Notes: generated by a model not told the origin, from the letters alone. A stretch of 64,000 nucleotides of DNA from Pseudomonas sp. Fl4BN1 (GCF_009908285.1 NZ_JAAARM010000014.1:1-64000), one strand, 5' to 3'; positions 25,240-33,656 are shown, numbered from the stretch's first letter. Made by a program: numbers and translations.

Positions 25240-25812
25240 ATGAAAACTGGTAAAGAACTCAAACCCGGTACCGTGATCCGTATCGACAACGATCCTTGGC
25301 TGGTTCAGAAAGCTGAATTCACCAAGTCCGGTCGTAACAGCGCGATCATGAAGACCAAGCTGAAGAACCTGCTGACCGGTTACAAGACCGAAACCGTTTA
25401 CGGTGCGGACGACAAGCTGGACGACGTGATCCTGGATCGCAAAGAAGCGACCCTGTCGTTCATCAGCGGTGACACCTACACGTTCATGGACACCACTGAC
25501 TACACCATGTACGAGCTGAACGCCGAAGACATCGAAGCGGTTCTGCCGTTCATCGAAGAAGGCATGACCGACGTTTGCGAAGCTGTGTTCTTCGACGATC
25601 GTCTGGTTTCCGTTGATCTGCCGACCACCATCGTGCGCCAGATTGACTACACCGAAGGTTCCGCTCGCGGTGACACTTCGGGCAAGGTGATGAAGCCTGC
25701 CAAACTGAAAAACGGTACCGAGCTGAGCGTTGCAGATTTCATCGAAATCGGCGATTGGATCGAGATCGATACCCGCGAAGGCGGTTCCTACAAAGGCCGC
25801 GCCAAGGTTTAA
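25240..25812 (+). CDS. efp: elongation factor P
   Basis: 190-aa three-domain translation factor that rescues ribosomes stalled at polyproline stretches. The KOW-like domain I carries the modification loop KSGRNSA with Arg32 at the tip, the type rhamnosylated by EarP, rather than the Lys34 type modified by EpmAB. Domain III ends with VADFIEIGDWIEIDTREG, the conserved efp signature. Codon use is strongly biased, fitting high expression. An AT-rich segment between earP and efp (25192-25239) may add a separate promoter. A strong terminator follows. Confidence 0.98.
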   Translation: MKTGKELKPGTVIRIDNDPWLVQKAEFTKSGRNSAIMKTKLKNLLTGYKTETVYGADDKLDDVILDRKEATLSFISGDTYTFMDTTDYTMYELNAEDIEAVLPFIEEGMTDVCEAVFFDDRLVSVDLPTTIVRQIDYTEGSARGDTSGKVMKPAKLKNGTELSVADFIEIGDWIEIDTREGGSYKGRAKV

Positions 25813-25837
25813 ACCTGGCTCGACTTTGCAGATGAAA

Positions 25838-25864
25838 AAGCCCGACCTTGAGTCGGGCTTTTTT
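25838..25864 (+). terminator. intrinsic terminator of efp
   Basis: AAGCCCGAC and GTCGGGCTT form a 9-bp stem with a 5-nt loop, followed by six T. It is also flanked by A residues on the left and may stop ohr transcripts coming from the right. Confidence 0.92.
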
Positions 25865-25883
25865 ATGCCTGGGATTTACTGTT

Positions 25884-26303
25884 TCAGACGCTGACGTGCA
25901 GGCGCACATCGACATTGCCGCGGGTGGCATTGGAGTAGGGGCAGACCTGATGCGCGGCGTCCACCAGGCTTTGTGCCTCGTCCAGTGCCAGGCCCGGCAG
26001 GCTGACATGCAGGTCGATGTCCAGACCAAAACCGCCCGGGATCTGGCCGATACCGACATGGGCAGTGATCGATGTGTCGTCCGGAATCGAGCGTTTGCTC
26101 TGGCTGGCAACGAACTTCAGGGCGCCGATAAAGCAGGCTGAGTAGCCGGCGGCGAACAGTTGTTCCGGGTTGGTTGCTTGTCCACCGGCACCACCCAGTT
26201 CTTTGGGGGTAGCCAGCTTGACGTCGAGAATGTTGTCGTTGGAAACCGCGCGACCATCACGGCCACCGGTGGCGGTTGCAACTGCGGTGTAGAGGGTTTG
26301 CAT
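25884..26303 (-). CDS. ohr: organic hydroperoxide resistance protein Ohr
   Basis: 139-aa OsmC/Ohr-family peroxidase. The two catalytic cysteines are Cys57 (AAGYSACFIGAL) and Cys121 (AHQVCPYSNATRGN); the ATGGRDGR segment near the N-terminus carries the conserved Arg. Ohr reduces organic and fatty-acid hydroperoxides using lipoylated proteins. It faces the same way as the MarR-type gene ohrR behind it, with a 220-bp region between them that contains repeated TTGCGCG boxes. Induction by organic peroxide through OhrR is the expected control. Confidence 0.96.
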   Translation of the reverse strand: MQTLYTAVATATGGRDGRAVSNDNILDVKLATPKELGGAGGQATNPEQLFAAGYSACFIGALKFVASQSKRSIPDDTSITAHVGIGQIPGGFGLDIDLHVSLPGLALDEAQSLVDAAHQVCPYSNATRGNVDVRLHVSV

Positions 26304-26524
26304 GGTGGGAAGCCTCGTTTCAGATTTATTTTGCGCTAATTATTTGCGCGCTAAGTAAGTGCGAAATAAATGTATCGCGCAATTATTTGGCGCGCAATAT
26401 AAAAACCTCAAAGAGACTTGCAGCACATGCAAAATCAGATTCAGGCCTTTGATTTCAAATAAGATATTTTTTTGTGCTGAAGACGGTTGCCGCTCCTCAC
26501 TGGAGCGGATTGCTCACCGATACC
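26304..26524 (-). other. ohr control region
   Basis: 221 bp without a gene, between the end of ohrR and the start of ohr. The part next to ohr is AT-rich with several GCGCG boxes (26326-26400). The part next to ohrR shows nothing I can name. Confidence 0.5.
26368..26397 (-). promoter_or_regulatory. candidate OhrR operator upstream of ohr
   Basis: Reading towards ohr there are two abutting 15-mers that both begin with TTGCGCG: TTGCGCGCCAAATAA at 26397-26383 and TTGCGCGATACATTT at 26382-26368. More GCGC boxes follow nearer the gene (26326-26353). The layout matches the 15-bp direct repeat in front of gpx-ospR. Binding by OhrR is inferred. Confidence 0.55.
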
Positions 26525-26986
26525 TCAGAGGTTCTTCTGCAAATGCCCTCGCAGCACCTGCAAGTCTGCTTGCAGCTGTTGCAATTGCTCTACAGACCGA
26601 CCGCTGGCGCCAAGGATGCATTGTGGAATATCCCGGGCCTGATCCCGCAGTGCGCGACCTTGTTCAGTCAGCTCGATAATCACTACACGTTCATCTTCAC
26701 GGCTGCGAGTACGGCTGAGCAGGCCCTCGGCTTCCAGGCGCTTGAGCAAGGGGGTCAGGGAGCCAGGATCGGTCAACAGACGCTGGCTGATCTCACCGAC
26801 TGTCAGCCCGTCCTGCTCCCAGAGCACCAGCATCGCCAGGTACTGCGGGTAGGTCAGTCGCAGTTTTTGCAGCAGCGGTTTGTAGACCTTGGTCATCAGT
26901 AGCGAGGTCGAGTGCAGGGCGAAACACACCTGATTGTCCAGCAGCAACTGATCGCAAGGGGCCTGGGGGGTATGGTCGGTAGTCAT
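26525..26986 (-). CDS. ohrR: MarR-family organic peroxide sensor OhrR
   Basis: 153-aa MarR-fold repressor of the OhrR class. The peroxide-sensing Cys21 sits in DNQVCFALHS; a second Cys at 123 (IPQCILG) could form a disulfide, giving two-Cys type sensing. The winged helix is LTVGEISQRLLTDPGSLTPLLKRLE and the wing is RTRSREDERVV. The start at 26986 (MTTDHTPQ) is favoured over an extension at 27049. It should repress ohr until oxidised by organic hydroperoxide. It is transcribed in the same direction as ohr and is strikingly similar to OspR at 41941-42402. Confidence 0.93.
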   Translation of the reverse strand: MTTDHTPQAPCDQLLLDNQVCFALHSTSLLMTKVYKPLLQKLRLTYPQYLAMLVLWEQDGLTVGEISQRLLTDPGSLTPLLKRLEAEGLLSRTRSREDERVVIIELTEQGRALRDQARDIPQCILGASGRSVEQLQQLQADLQVLRGHLQKNL

Positions 26987-27062
26987 CTGGGCAGCCTTGA
27001 TCGTTAATGGTCCTGAATCTAGCGGGCGAGTCTTTAATGCGCCAGACAATTCTCGTCGTCAG

Positions 27063-28013
27063 TCAGTTCATCGCGCTCTGCAGCGCCAGGTCCCAGGGTG
27101 GAACCGGGCTGAAGCGGGTCTTCAGGTATTCCAGCAACAGGCGGCTGCGAGCATTGGGGTGCTGTTCCATGCGCAAGGCATAGATACCGGCGGTTTCCGG
27201 TTTGGGCAGCCCGGCATCGCAGAACAGTGGCACCAGTTCCCCGCGTAACAGATATTCGCTCACCAGCCAGGTGGGAAGATGGGCAATGCCGAGCCCGGCC
27301 AGGGCGCCGGAGAGCAGGGCCTCGGCATTGTTGGCGCTGAGGCGGATGCGTTGTGGGCGATAGCTGTGGACCCGGCCGTCGAGTTCGAAACGCCAGGCGA
27401 ACAGCGGCGCCAGGCCATCCCAGTCAAGGCCGTCGTGCTCAATGAGTTCTGCGGGGTGGGTCGGGGTGCCACGGCTTTTCAGATAGGCCGGGCTGGCACA
27501 GGCGATCCGTACGATGCTGGCCAGGGAGGTGGCGACCATTCGCGTGTCCACCCTTTGCCCGGCTCGTAGTACCAGATCAACCTTGCCAAGGTGGGAACCT
27601 TGCATGTCGACGAAACTGTCGATCAAGTGCAGTTGCACATCCAGGCCCGGGTAGAGCCCTAGGAAATCGGCAATGGCCGGCGCCAGATGACGCCGACCGA
27701 AGGCTGCCGGCGCATCGATGCGGATCAGGCCTTCCGGCGCATGGCTCAAGGAGACGGCCTCGGCGCGGGCCAGTTGCAGCTCGGCGACGATGCGCCGGGC
27801 TCGCTCGGCAAACGCTTGGCCGGCAGCTGTGGCCACCACGGCATGCGTGGTACGCATGAACAGAGTTGTGCCCACGGCGCTTTCCAGGCTGTCGATGCGC
27901 CGGGCCACAGCCGAAGGGGTCAACGGATGGCGGCGGGCTGCCGCGGAGAAACTGCCGGACTCCAGCACGTCCAGAAACAGCCCGAGTTGTTCGGTGAGGG
28001 TGTTGGGATTCAT
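27063..28013 (-). CDS. LysR-type transcriptional regulator
   Basis: 316-aa regulator. The N-terminal helix-turn-helix is FLDVLESGSFSAAARRHPLTP with SAVARRIDSLE as recognition helix. The effector domain begins near residue 95 (EGLIRIDAPAAFGRRHLAP) and resembles the group of LysR proteins near DsdC/PgrR (many Pseudomonas paralogues). Start M at 28013 (MNPNTLTEQ) is chosen over one three codons upstream. It is divergent from the TauE-type permease gene 108 bp away, which it may control; the inducer is unknown. Confidence 0.9.
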   Translation of the reverse strand: MNPNTLTEQLGLFLDVLESGSFSAAARRHPLTPSAVARRIDSLESAVGTTLFMRTTHAVVATAAGQAFAERARRIVAELQLARAEAVSLSHAPEGLIRIDAPAAFGRRHLAPAIADFLGLYPGLDVQLHLIDSFVDMQGSHLGKVDLVLRAGQRVDTRMVATSLASIVRIACASPAYLKSRGTPTHPAELIEHDGLDWDGLAPLFAWRFELDGRVHSYRPQRIRLSANNAEALLSGALAGLGIAHLPTWLVSEYLLRGELVPLFCDAGLPKPETAGIYALRMEQHPNARSRLLLEYLKTRFSPVPPWDLALQSAMN

Positions 28014-28120
28014 GGTCAACATCGCTTATGCGAAAACGGCAAAGCCATTGTGCGTTGCTATGCGTTTCCGTGCCAGGGCGGACTGCGTAGCATGCAAGGC
28101 TTGAGGTGAGGAGAGCGGCG

Positions 28121-28870
28121 TTGATCGAGTTAGTGATGTATCTGTTGTTGGGCGCGGCCCTGGGAACGGTGGGCGGTCTGTTCGGCATTGGCGGCGGCCT
28201 GATCGCGATTCCCGTGCTCGGTGTGCTGTTCGGCCTGGATCAGCAGATTGCCCAGGGCACGGCGCTGGTAATGGTGGTGCCGAATGTGATGTTGGCGCTG
28301 AGGCGTTATCACCAGCGCAACCGTATCGAGTTGCGCCACGCGGTGCCACTGGCACTGATGGGCTTCAGTTTTGCCTGGCTGGGTTCGATCTGGGCTGTTG
28401 GAATTGATGCGCAGAAAATGCGTATTGGTTTTGTCGCTTTTCTCCTGGTCCTGTCCACCTACAACCTGTTGCGCATGTTCATGGCCAGTGCCCCGGCCAG
28501 TGACCAGATGCGTTACTCCTGGCCTTGGCTGGGCGTCCTCGGTGCGGCGTCCGGGACCATGGGCGGACTCTTCGGGGTCGGTGGCGCGGTGGTGGCGACG
28601 CCGGTGCTGACCAGCGTCTTCGGTACTACCCAGGTGGTGGCGCAAGGTCTGTCCCTGGCGTTGGCGCTGCCCAGTACCTGTGTGACCCTGGTGACCTATG
28701 GTTTTCACCATCAGGTGGACTGGATGATTGGCCTGCCCTTGGCGGTGGGTGGCCTGTTTAGCATCAGTTGGGGGGTTAAGGTCGCTCATGCCTTGCCTGA
28801 GCGACTGTTGCGCGGTTTGTTCTGTGGGTTCCTGGTGGTGTGTGCGGCAATGCTGGCCTTTAAAGTTTGA
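28121..28870 (+). CDS. TauE/SafE-type sulfite exporter family permease
   Basis: 249-aa inner-membrane protein with about eight helices and an internal duplication. The two halves each start with the family motif G-x-x-GGLFGIGGG (GTVGGLFGIGGGLIAIPVL near residue 14 and GTMGGLFGVGGAVVATPVL near 150). Members move sulfite, sulfoacetate or other organic anions. The likely start is a TTG at 28121 with GGTGAGGAGAG just upstream; an ATG at 28136 is the alternative. It is flanked by divergent and convergent LysR genes; its last 11 bases overlap the end of the second one. Confidence 0.88.
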   Translation: MIELVMYLLLGAALGTVGGLFGIGGGLIAIPVLGVLFGLDQQIAQGTALVMVVPNVMLALRRYHQRNRIELRHAVPLALMGFSFAWLGSIWAVGIDAQKMRIGFVAFLLVLSTYNLLRMFMASAPASDQMRYSWPWLGVLGAASGTMGGLFGVGGAVVATPVLTSVFGTTQVVAQGLSLALALPSTCVTLVTYGFHHQVDWMIGLPLAVGGLFSISWGVKVAHALPERLLRGLFCGFLVVCAAMLAFKV

Positions 28871-29741
28871 AACCTTCGACAATGTGTTCGGCCAGGCACT
28901 CGGTGATCGGGGAGGGGGTATTGAGATTGCGCAACAGCATGATGCTGGCCTCTGGCAGCTGAGGCAGCCCTTCGTTTTCGCCGAGGATGCGCATGTCCGG
29001 AGTGATCAGGCTTTCCAGTTGCGCAGTGACCGCCAGTCCGGCGCTGACCACCGCCATGATCGCCGACAGGCTCGAACTGTTGTAGGCAATCCGATAATCG
29101 AGGCCGACGGCGTCCAGGGCATTGCAGGCCCAGAGCCGGCAGAAGCAGTCGCTGTTGAACATCGCCAGGGGCAGGGGCGTTTGCTCATGGGCACTGAAGC
29201 ACTGGGCCTGGGCCCAGACAAAGCGCTCCTTGCGCAGTAACTGGCCGATTTCGTTGCCCGGTTCGCGGGTGACGATGGACAGGTCCAGGTCCTGGCGTTG
29301 CAGCAACTGCTTGGACGATTCGCAATGCACTTCGATCTGGATCAGTGGGTAGCTCTGGGCGAAGCGCGACAGAATCCCCGGTAGAAAGCGCATCACGTAG
29401 TCATCTGGCGTGCCGATACGTACCAACCCCACCATGTGCGGTTCGCGCAGGGTATTGAACACCTCGCTGTGCAGTTTCAGGATGCGCCGGGCATAGCCCA
29501 GCAGCACCTGCCCCTCGGCAGTCAGCTTGACCTGGCGCCCATCGCGCTGGAATAACCGGCGTTGCAGCACATCCTCTTCGAGGCGCTTCATCTGCATGCT
29601 CACCGCCGACTGGGTGCGATTGACCCGTTCCCCAGCCCGAGTGAATCCGCCTTCATCGGCGATGGCGACGAAGGTGCGTAGCACTTCGGTGTCGATACTG
29701 GGGAACTGGGACAATTCATCAATCTCCGAGATGTACGGCAT
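28860..29741 (-). CDS. LysR-type transcriptional regulator
   Basis: 293-aa regulator. The helix-turn-helix is FVAIADEGGFTRAGERVNRTQ with SAVSMQMKRLEEDV. The effector domain starts at VGLVRIGTPDDYVMRFLPGIL. The TPDDYV form is found in the LrhA/HexA-like subgroup, which includes regulators of motility and secondary products. The N-terminal start is uncertain: ATG at 29741 (MPYISEI) or 29750, neither with a good ribosome-binding site. It is divergent from the small DUF1127 gene and convergent with the permease gene. Confidence 0.88.
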   Translation of the reverse strand: MPYISEIDELSQFPSIDTEVLRTFVAIADEGGFTRAGERVNRTQSAVSMQMKRLEEDVLQRRLFQRDGRQVKLTAEGQVLLGYARRILKLHSEVFNTLREPHMVGLVRIGTPDDYVMRFLPGILSRFAQSYPLIQIEVHCESSKQLLQRQDLDLSIVTREPGNEIGQLLRKERFVWAQAQCFSAHEQTPLPLAMFNSDCFCRLWACNALDAVGLDYRIAYNSSSLSAIMAVVSAGLAVTAQLESLITPDMRILGENEGLPQLPEASIMLLRNLNTPSPITECLAEHIVEGFKL

Positions 29742-29808
29742 AAGAAACATTCGTTGGATTGATCTTATTCCCGGGAACACACTTTCGTCATCCACACTGG
29801 AGGGCAAG

Positions 29809-30033
29809 ATGATGAAAGGTCAAAAAGGTTATGTGCTGGTCCACAAGCTGTCATTTCAGGCGTTGTCGCTACGTACGCTCTGGCACAGGGTGATCCGTTG
29901 GCATGCGTTGGGTCGGGAGCGCCGGATGCTTGCCGGGCTGAGCGATGAAGCGTTGAAGGACCTGGGGCTCACTCGGGCAGATGTCGAGCACGAGCGGGTC
30001 CGGCCGTTCTGGGATGACCCGATGCACAAATAA
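29809..30033 (+). CDS. small DUF1127 (YjiS-like) protein
   Basis: 74-aa basic protein. The C-terminal half is the DUF1127 helix-turn-helix-like motif: RRMLAGLSDEALKDLGLTRADVEHE. The N-terminal half has an aromatic, basic helix (LRTLWHRVIRWHALGRE). Small proteins with this domain are linked in other bacteria to RNA turnover and to phosphate or carbon metabolism, partly by binding RNA. GGAGGG stands 5-8 nt before two adjacent ATGs (29809 and 29812); either may be used. It diverges from the LysR gene about 67 bp away, an arrangement that suggests LysR control. Confidence 0.85.
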   Translation: MMKGQKGYVLVHKLSFQALSLRTLWHRVIRWHALGRERRMLAGLSDEALKDLGLTRADVEHERVRPFWDDPMHK

Positions 30034-30097
30034 GCAGCGGACAGCTACACAAGTCGGTTCTTGGTGCGTTAGCGTGCGGGCAGACAAGGAGAACCAC

Positions 30098-31312
30098 ATG
30101 CCCGCAGAACGCTGTTTCTCTCTCAAGCAGGCTCGACGACTGGCATTGGCCGCCCAAGGGTTTGGCGGGCGCCCGCCGCCGGCGTCGATCAAGGCCGCTC
30201 GGCTCAATCAGCAGATAGAGCGTCTGGGGCTGCTGCAGATCGATTCGGTTAACGCCTTGGTACGCGCCCATTACCTGCCGCTGTTTTCCCGTCTTGGCAG
30301 TTATCCACAGCAACTGCTCGACCAGGCGGCCTGGAGTCAGGGGCGGCAACGTACCTTGTTCGAGTACTGGGGGCATGAAGCGTCGTTGTTACCGATGTCC
30401 ATGTACCCGTTGATGCGCTGGCGGATGCAGCGGGCGCGGCAGGGGCAGGGCATCTATTCCCAGTTGGCGCGCTTTGGCCAGGAACAGCGAGTCACTATTC
30501 GCCGAGTGCTGGCGGCGGTTGAGGAGCAGGGCGCCTTGGGGGCCGGCAGTCTGTCCACTCGTGAGCAGCGGGCGGGGCCCTGGTGGGACTGGAGCAATGA
30601 AAAACATGCGCTGGAATGGCTGTTCGCCGCCGGTGAAGTAACAGTGGCAGGGCGTCGCGGGTTCGAGCGTCTGTACGATTTGCCGGAGCGGGTGATTCCG
30701 TCGGCGATCCTTGGGCAACCCTTGCTGGACGAAGCCCAGGCTCAGCGCCGACTGTTGGTGCAGGGAGCGACGGCATTGGGCGTGGCCACGGAAAAGGATC
30801 TGCGCGATTACTTTCGTTTCGAGCCCGGCGACAGCCGTGCGCGCCTGGCCGAGCTGCTGGAGTCCGGCGAGTTGCTGGCCTGCGAGGTACAGGGTTGGCG
30901 GCAGACGGCCTATTGCCTGCCTGAGGTCAAGGTGCCGCGCAAGGTCGAGGCCAGTGCGCTGTTATCGCCTTTTGATTCGCTGATCTGGGAGCGCAGTCGT
31001 ACTGAGCGACTGTTCGATTTTCGCTACCGGCTGGAGATCTACACGCCCCGGCACAAGCGGATCTATGGCTACTACGTGCTGCCGTTCCTGCACAACGAGA
31101 GTATCGTCGCCCGGGTCGACCTGCGGGCGGAACGGGCGCAAGGGCGCCTGGCGGTGCACGCGGTACATGAGGAAGAGCCGGGCCTGGACGAGCAGGGGAT
31201 CCAGGCACTGGCGGTGCAATTGCAGCAGATGGCCGACTGGCTGGGGCTGGCGCAGATCCAGCTCAATTGCCAGCGCGACGGGGCTCGGCGCTTGCGTCAG
31301 GTACTGCGGTAA
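30098..31312 (+). CDS. YcaQ/AlkX-type DNA glycosylase (winged-helix, HTH_42)
   Basis: 404-aa protein built of tandem winged helices plus a beta-barrel. The opening segment LKQARRLALAAQGF and the catalytic QxD motif (Gln47-Ile-Asp49 in LLQIDSVN) match the YcaQ/AlkX family. These enzymes unhook interstrand crosslinks and excise bulky alkylated purines. Other family blocks are FEYWGHEASLLP, LLSPFDSLIWERSRTERLFDF and YGYYVLPFLHNESIVARVDL. The ATG has AGGAGA 5 nt upstream. It stands after the DUF1127 gene and before a REP hairpin. Family members help cells survive nitrogen mustards or natural crosslinkers; the natural lesion here is unknown. Confidence 0.9.
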   Translation: MPAERCFSLKQARRLALAAQGFGGRPPPASIKAARLNQQIERLGLLQIDSVNALVRAHYLPLFSRLGSYPQQLLDQAAWSQGRQRTLFEYWGHEASLLPMSMYPLMRWRMQRARQGQGIYSQLARFGQEQRVTIRRVLAAVEEQGALGAGSLSTREQRAGPWWDWSNEKHALEWLFAAGEVTVAGRRGFERLYDLPERVIPSAILGQPLLDEAQAQRRLLVQGATALGVATEKDLRDYFRFEPGDSRARLAELLESGELLACEVQGWRQTAYCLPEVKVPRKVEASALLSPFDSLIWERSRTERLFDFRYRLEIYTPRHKRIYGYYVLPFLHNESIVARVDLRAERAQGRLAVHAVHEEEPGLDEQGIQALAVQLQQMADWLGLAQIQLNCQRDGARRLRQVLR

Positions 31313-31322
31313 AAGTTGCGCC

Positions 31323-31365
31323 GGCCAGGCCGCTCCTAGACCCGTCCTGTAGGAGCGGCCTGGCC
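31323..31365. repeat. REP palindrome pair (REPIN singlet)
   Basis: A perfect 16-bp inverted repeat (GGCCAGGCCGCTCCTA / TAGGAGCGGCCTGGCC) with an 11-nt loop lies between two convergent genes, followed by CGCGAAAGCGATC. The GTAGGAGCGGCCT-GCC-GCGA pattern is the Pseudomonas REP type. It may also act as a transcription stop. Confidence 0.85.
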
Positions 31366-31379
31366 CGCGAAAGCGATCT

Positions 31380-32726
31380 TCAGCGTTTGACCTGCTTCAA
31401 GGTCTCGGCAATCAGAAACGCCAGTTCCAGTGACTGATCGGCGTTCATCCGAGGGTCGCAATGGGTGTGATAGCGGTCCGACAAACCGTCTTCGGTAATC
31501 GGTCGCGCGCCACCGATGCATTCGGTGACATTCTGCCCAGTCATCTCGATATGGATGCCGCCGGCATAGCTGCCTTCCGCCTGGTGTACCTGGAAGAACT
31601 GTTTCACTTCGGTGAGGATCTGCGCGAAATCCCGGGTCTTGTAGCCGCTGCTGGCCTTGATGGTGTTGCCGTGCATCGGGTCCGAGCTCCACAGCACTTG
31701 CTTGCCTTCGCTTTCCACTGCGCGAATCAGCTGGGGCAGGTGATCGCCGACCTTGTTTGCGCCCATACGCACGATCAGATTGAGGCGGCCGGGATCGTTG
31801 TCCGGGTTGAGGATATCGATCAGGCGGATCAGCTCCTCGGTGTTCATGCTTGGTCCGACCTTGACCCCGATCGGGTTGTTCACCCCGCGCAGGAACTCCA
31901 CATGGGCGCCATCCAGTTGCCGGGTGCGGTCGCCAATCCACAGCATGTGCGCGGAGCAATCGTAGTAGTCGTTGGTCAAGCTATCGCGGCGCACGAAGGC
32001 TTCTTCGTAGTTCAGCAGCAGCGCTTCGTGGGCGGTGAAGAAGCTGGTTTCGCGCAGTTGCGGCGAGCTGTCCATGCCACAGGCGCGCATGAAGGTCAGG
32101 GTTTCATCAATGCGATCCGCCAATTGGCTGTATTTCTCGGCCAGGGCCGAGTTGGCGATGAAGTCCAGGTTCCACTTGTGCACTTGGTGCAGGTCGGCGA
32201 AGCCGCCTTGGGCGAAGGCCCGCAGCAGATTGAGGGTGGCAGTGGCCTGGTGGTAGGACTGCAACAGGCGGTCCGGGTCTGGCACCCGACTTTTTTCATC
32301 GAAGCCGATGCCGTTGACGATGTCGCCGCGATAGGCCGGCAGGGTCACGCCATTGATGGTCTCGTCGTTGGCCGAGCGTGGCTTGGCGAACTGGCCGGCC
32401 ATGCGTCCAACCTTGACCACCGGGCAACCGGCGGCAAAGGTCATGACAATGGCCATCTGCAGCAGCACCTTGAAGGTGTCGCGGATCTTCGCTGCGGAGA
32501 ATTCGGCGAAGCTTTCGGCGCAGTCGCCACCCTGCAGCAGGAAGGCCCGACCCTGGGTGACCTCGGCAAACTGACGGCGCAACTCGCGGGCTTCACCGGC
32601 AAACACCAGGGGAGGATAACTGGCCAGGGTTTGCTCGACCTGCAGCAGATGCGCAGCGTCGGGGTAGTGGGGTTGCTGCTGGATCGGCAAGGCGCGCCAG
32701 CTATCGGGGCTCCAGGGTTGGCTCAT
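31380..32726 (-). CDS. 3-deoxy-7-phosphoheptulonate synthase, type II
   Basis: 448-aa class II DAHP synthase, unrelated at first sight to the type I enzyme at 17432. Typical blocks: WSPDSWRALPIQQQPHYPD at the N-terminus, GRAFLLQGGDCAESF (metal-binding Cys), VGRMAGQFAKPRS, the HEALLLNYEEAFVRRD segment, GVKVGPSM, DPMHGNT and GGIHIEMTGQNVTEC. It makes the first shikimate-pathway intermediate in the cytosol. The start at 32726 (MSQPWSPDSW) is preferred over the in-frame ATG 15 codons earlier. Having both types gives separate feedback control; which signals act here is not visible. Confidence 0.95.
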   Translation of the reverse strand: MSQPWSPDSWRALPIQQQPHYPDAAHLLQVEQTLASYPPLVFAGEARELRRQFAEVTQGRAFLLQGGDCAESFAEFSAAKIRDTFKVLLQMAIVMTFAAGCPVVKVGRMAGQFAKPRSANDETINGVTLPAYRGDIVNGIGFDEKSRVPDPDRLLQSYHQATATLNLLRAFAQGGFADLHQVHKWNLDFIANSALAEKYSQLADRIDETLTFMRACGMDSSPQLRETSFFTAHEALLLNYEEAFVRRDSLTNDYYDCSAHMLWIGDRTRQLDGAHVEFLRGVNNPIGVKVGPSMNTEELIRLIDILNPDNDPGRLNLIVRMGANKVGDHLPQLIRAVESEGKQVLWSSDPMHGNTIKASSGYKTRDFAQILTEVKQFFQVHQAEGSYAGGIHIEMTGQNVTECIGGARPITEDGLSDRYHTHCDPRMNADQSLELAFLIAETLKQVKR

Positions 32727-32887
32727 CGCGGACTCGAGTGCTTTACGGTGGGAGGGGCATGTTAGCAGCAAATTAGTACGTGACCTGCTCCTCTCGCTTG
32801 GCCGACAATCGCGCCTTTCCCGCTCGCTGCCGAGCGGTTGTTTTTTCGCGCCGGCAAGAATTCAGGCCCGCGCGACTAGGAGATGAA

Positions 32888-33643
32888 ATGACTGAGGAGC
32901 GCGTCGAGCGTGTGCTCGCCGAAGTTCACGACGAGTTCGGCATGATCCGCGTGCTGGAAGTGGCGGATTACCGCTTTCTCGAATTTGGCGACGCCATCGA
33001 GCAAAGCTGTGTGTTCACGGCCGATCCCAGTTGGCTGGAATACGACTACACCCGGGCCATGCTGATCGGTGCACTGTGCCATGAGGCTCCGGAGAGCGCG
33101 CTGTTTCTCGGGCTGGGGGCTGGCACCCTGACCCAGGCTTGCCTGAAGTTCCTGCCTCTGGAAGATGTCGAGGCTATCGAACTGCGTCCCGACGTGCCGC
33201 GCCTGGCTATCGAATACCTGGGGCTGGACGATGATCCGCGCCTCTATATAAGAGTCGGTGATGCGCTGGAATTGCTGGACAGTGCCGAGTCTGCCGACCT
33301 GATCTTCGTCGACCTGTACACCGATGTCGGACCGGGTGTCGGGCATCTGGCCTGGGGCTTCCTGGAGAACTGCCAGAAACGCCTCAATCCGGGCGGCTGG
33401 CTGGTGATCAACCAATGGGCCACCGATGACGGCAGGCCTCTGGGGGCCGCCTTGTTGCGTGGGCTGTATCACCGGCACTACTGGGAGCTGCCGGTGAAGG
33501 AGGGCAACGTGATTCTGATTGTGCCGTCCGACCTGGATCAGGAGCTGGACATGGCAGCGCTGACTGCTCGGGCCGAAGCCCTGGCGCCACGCCTGGGCTA
33601 CTCACTGCAGGCTCTGATCAAGGCCATTCGCCCCGCCACCTGA
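32888..33643 (+). CDS. spermidine-synthase-like methyltransferase-fold protein
   Basis: 251-aa protein with the spermidine synthase (SpeE) Rossmann fold. The nucleotide-binding block is ALFLGLGAGTLTQACLKF, followed by the acidic AIELRPDVPRLA that would bind the ribose, and LIFVDLYTD in the place of the catalytic Asp region. It lacks the full N-terminal beta domain of true spermidine synthases, so polyamine synthesis is uncertain; many such proteins are annotated as spermidine synthase-like. The ATG has AGGAGA 7 nt upstream. It is divergent from the type II DAHP synthase gene and convergent with the crotonase gene. Confidence 0.82.
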   Translation: MTEERVERVLAEVHDEFGMIRVLEVADYRFLEFGDAIEQSCVFTADPSWLEYDYTRAMLIGALCHEAPESALFLGLGAGTLTQACLKFLPLEDVEAIELRPDVPRLAIEYLGLDDDPRLYIRVGDALELLDSAESADLIFVDLYTDVGPGVGHLAWGFLENCQKRLNPGGWLVINQWATDDGRPLGAALLRGLYHRHYWELPVKEGNVILIVPSDLDQELDMAALTARAEALAPRLGYSLQALIKAIRPAT

Positions 33644-33656
33644 GATAACAGTTGCA

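Noticed and set aside
31461..32765. Rightward 434-codon frame opposite type II DAHP synthase
   Set aside because: Complementary-strand shadow of a conserved enzyme; no start signal and an atypical His/Gln-rich composition.
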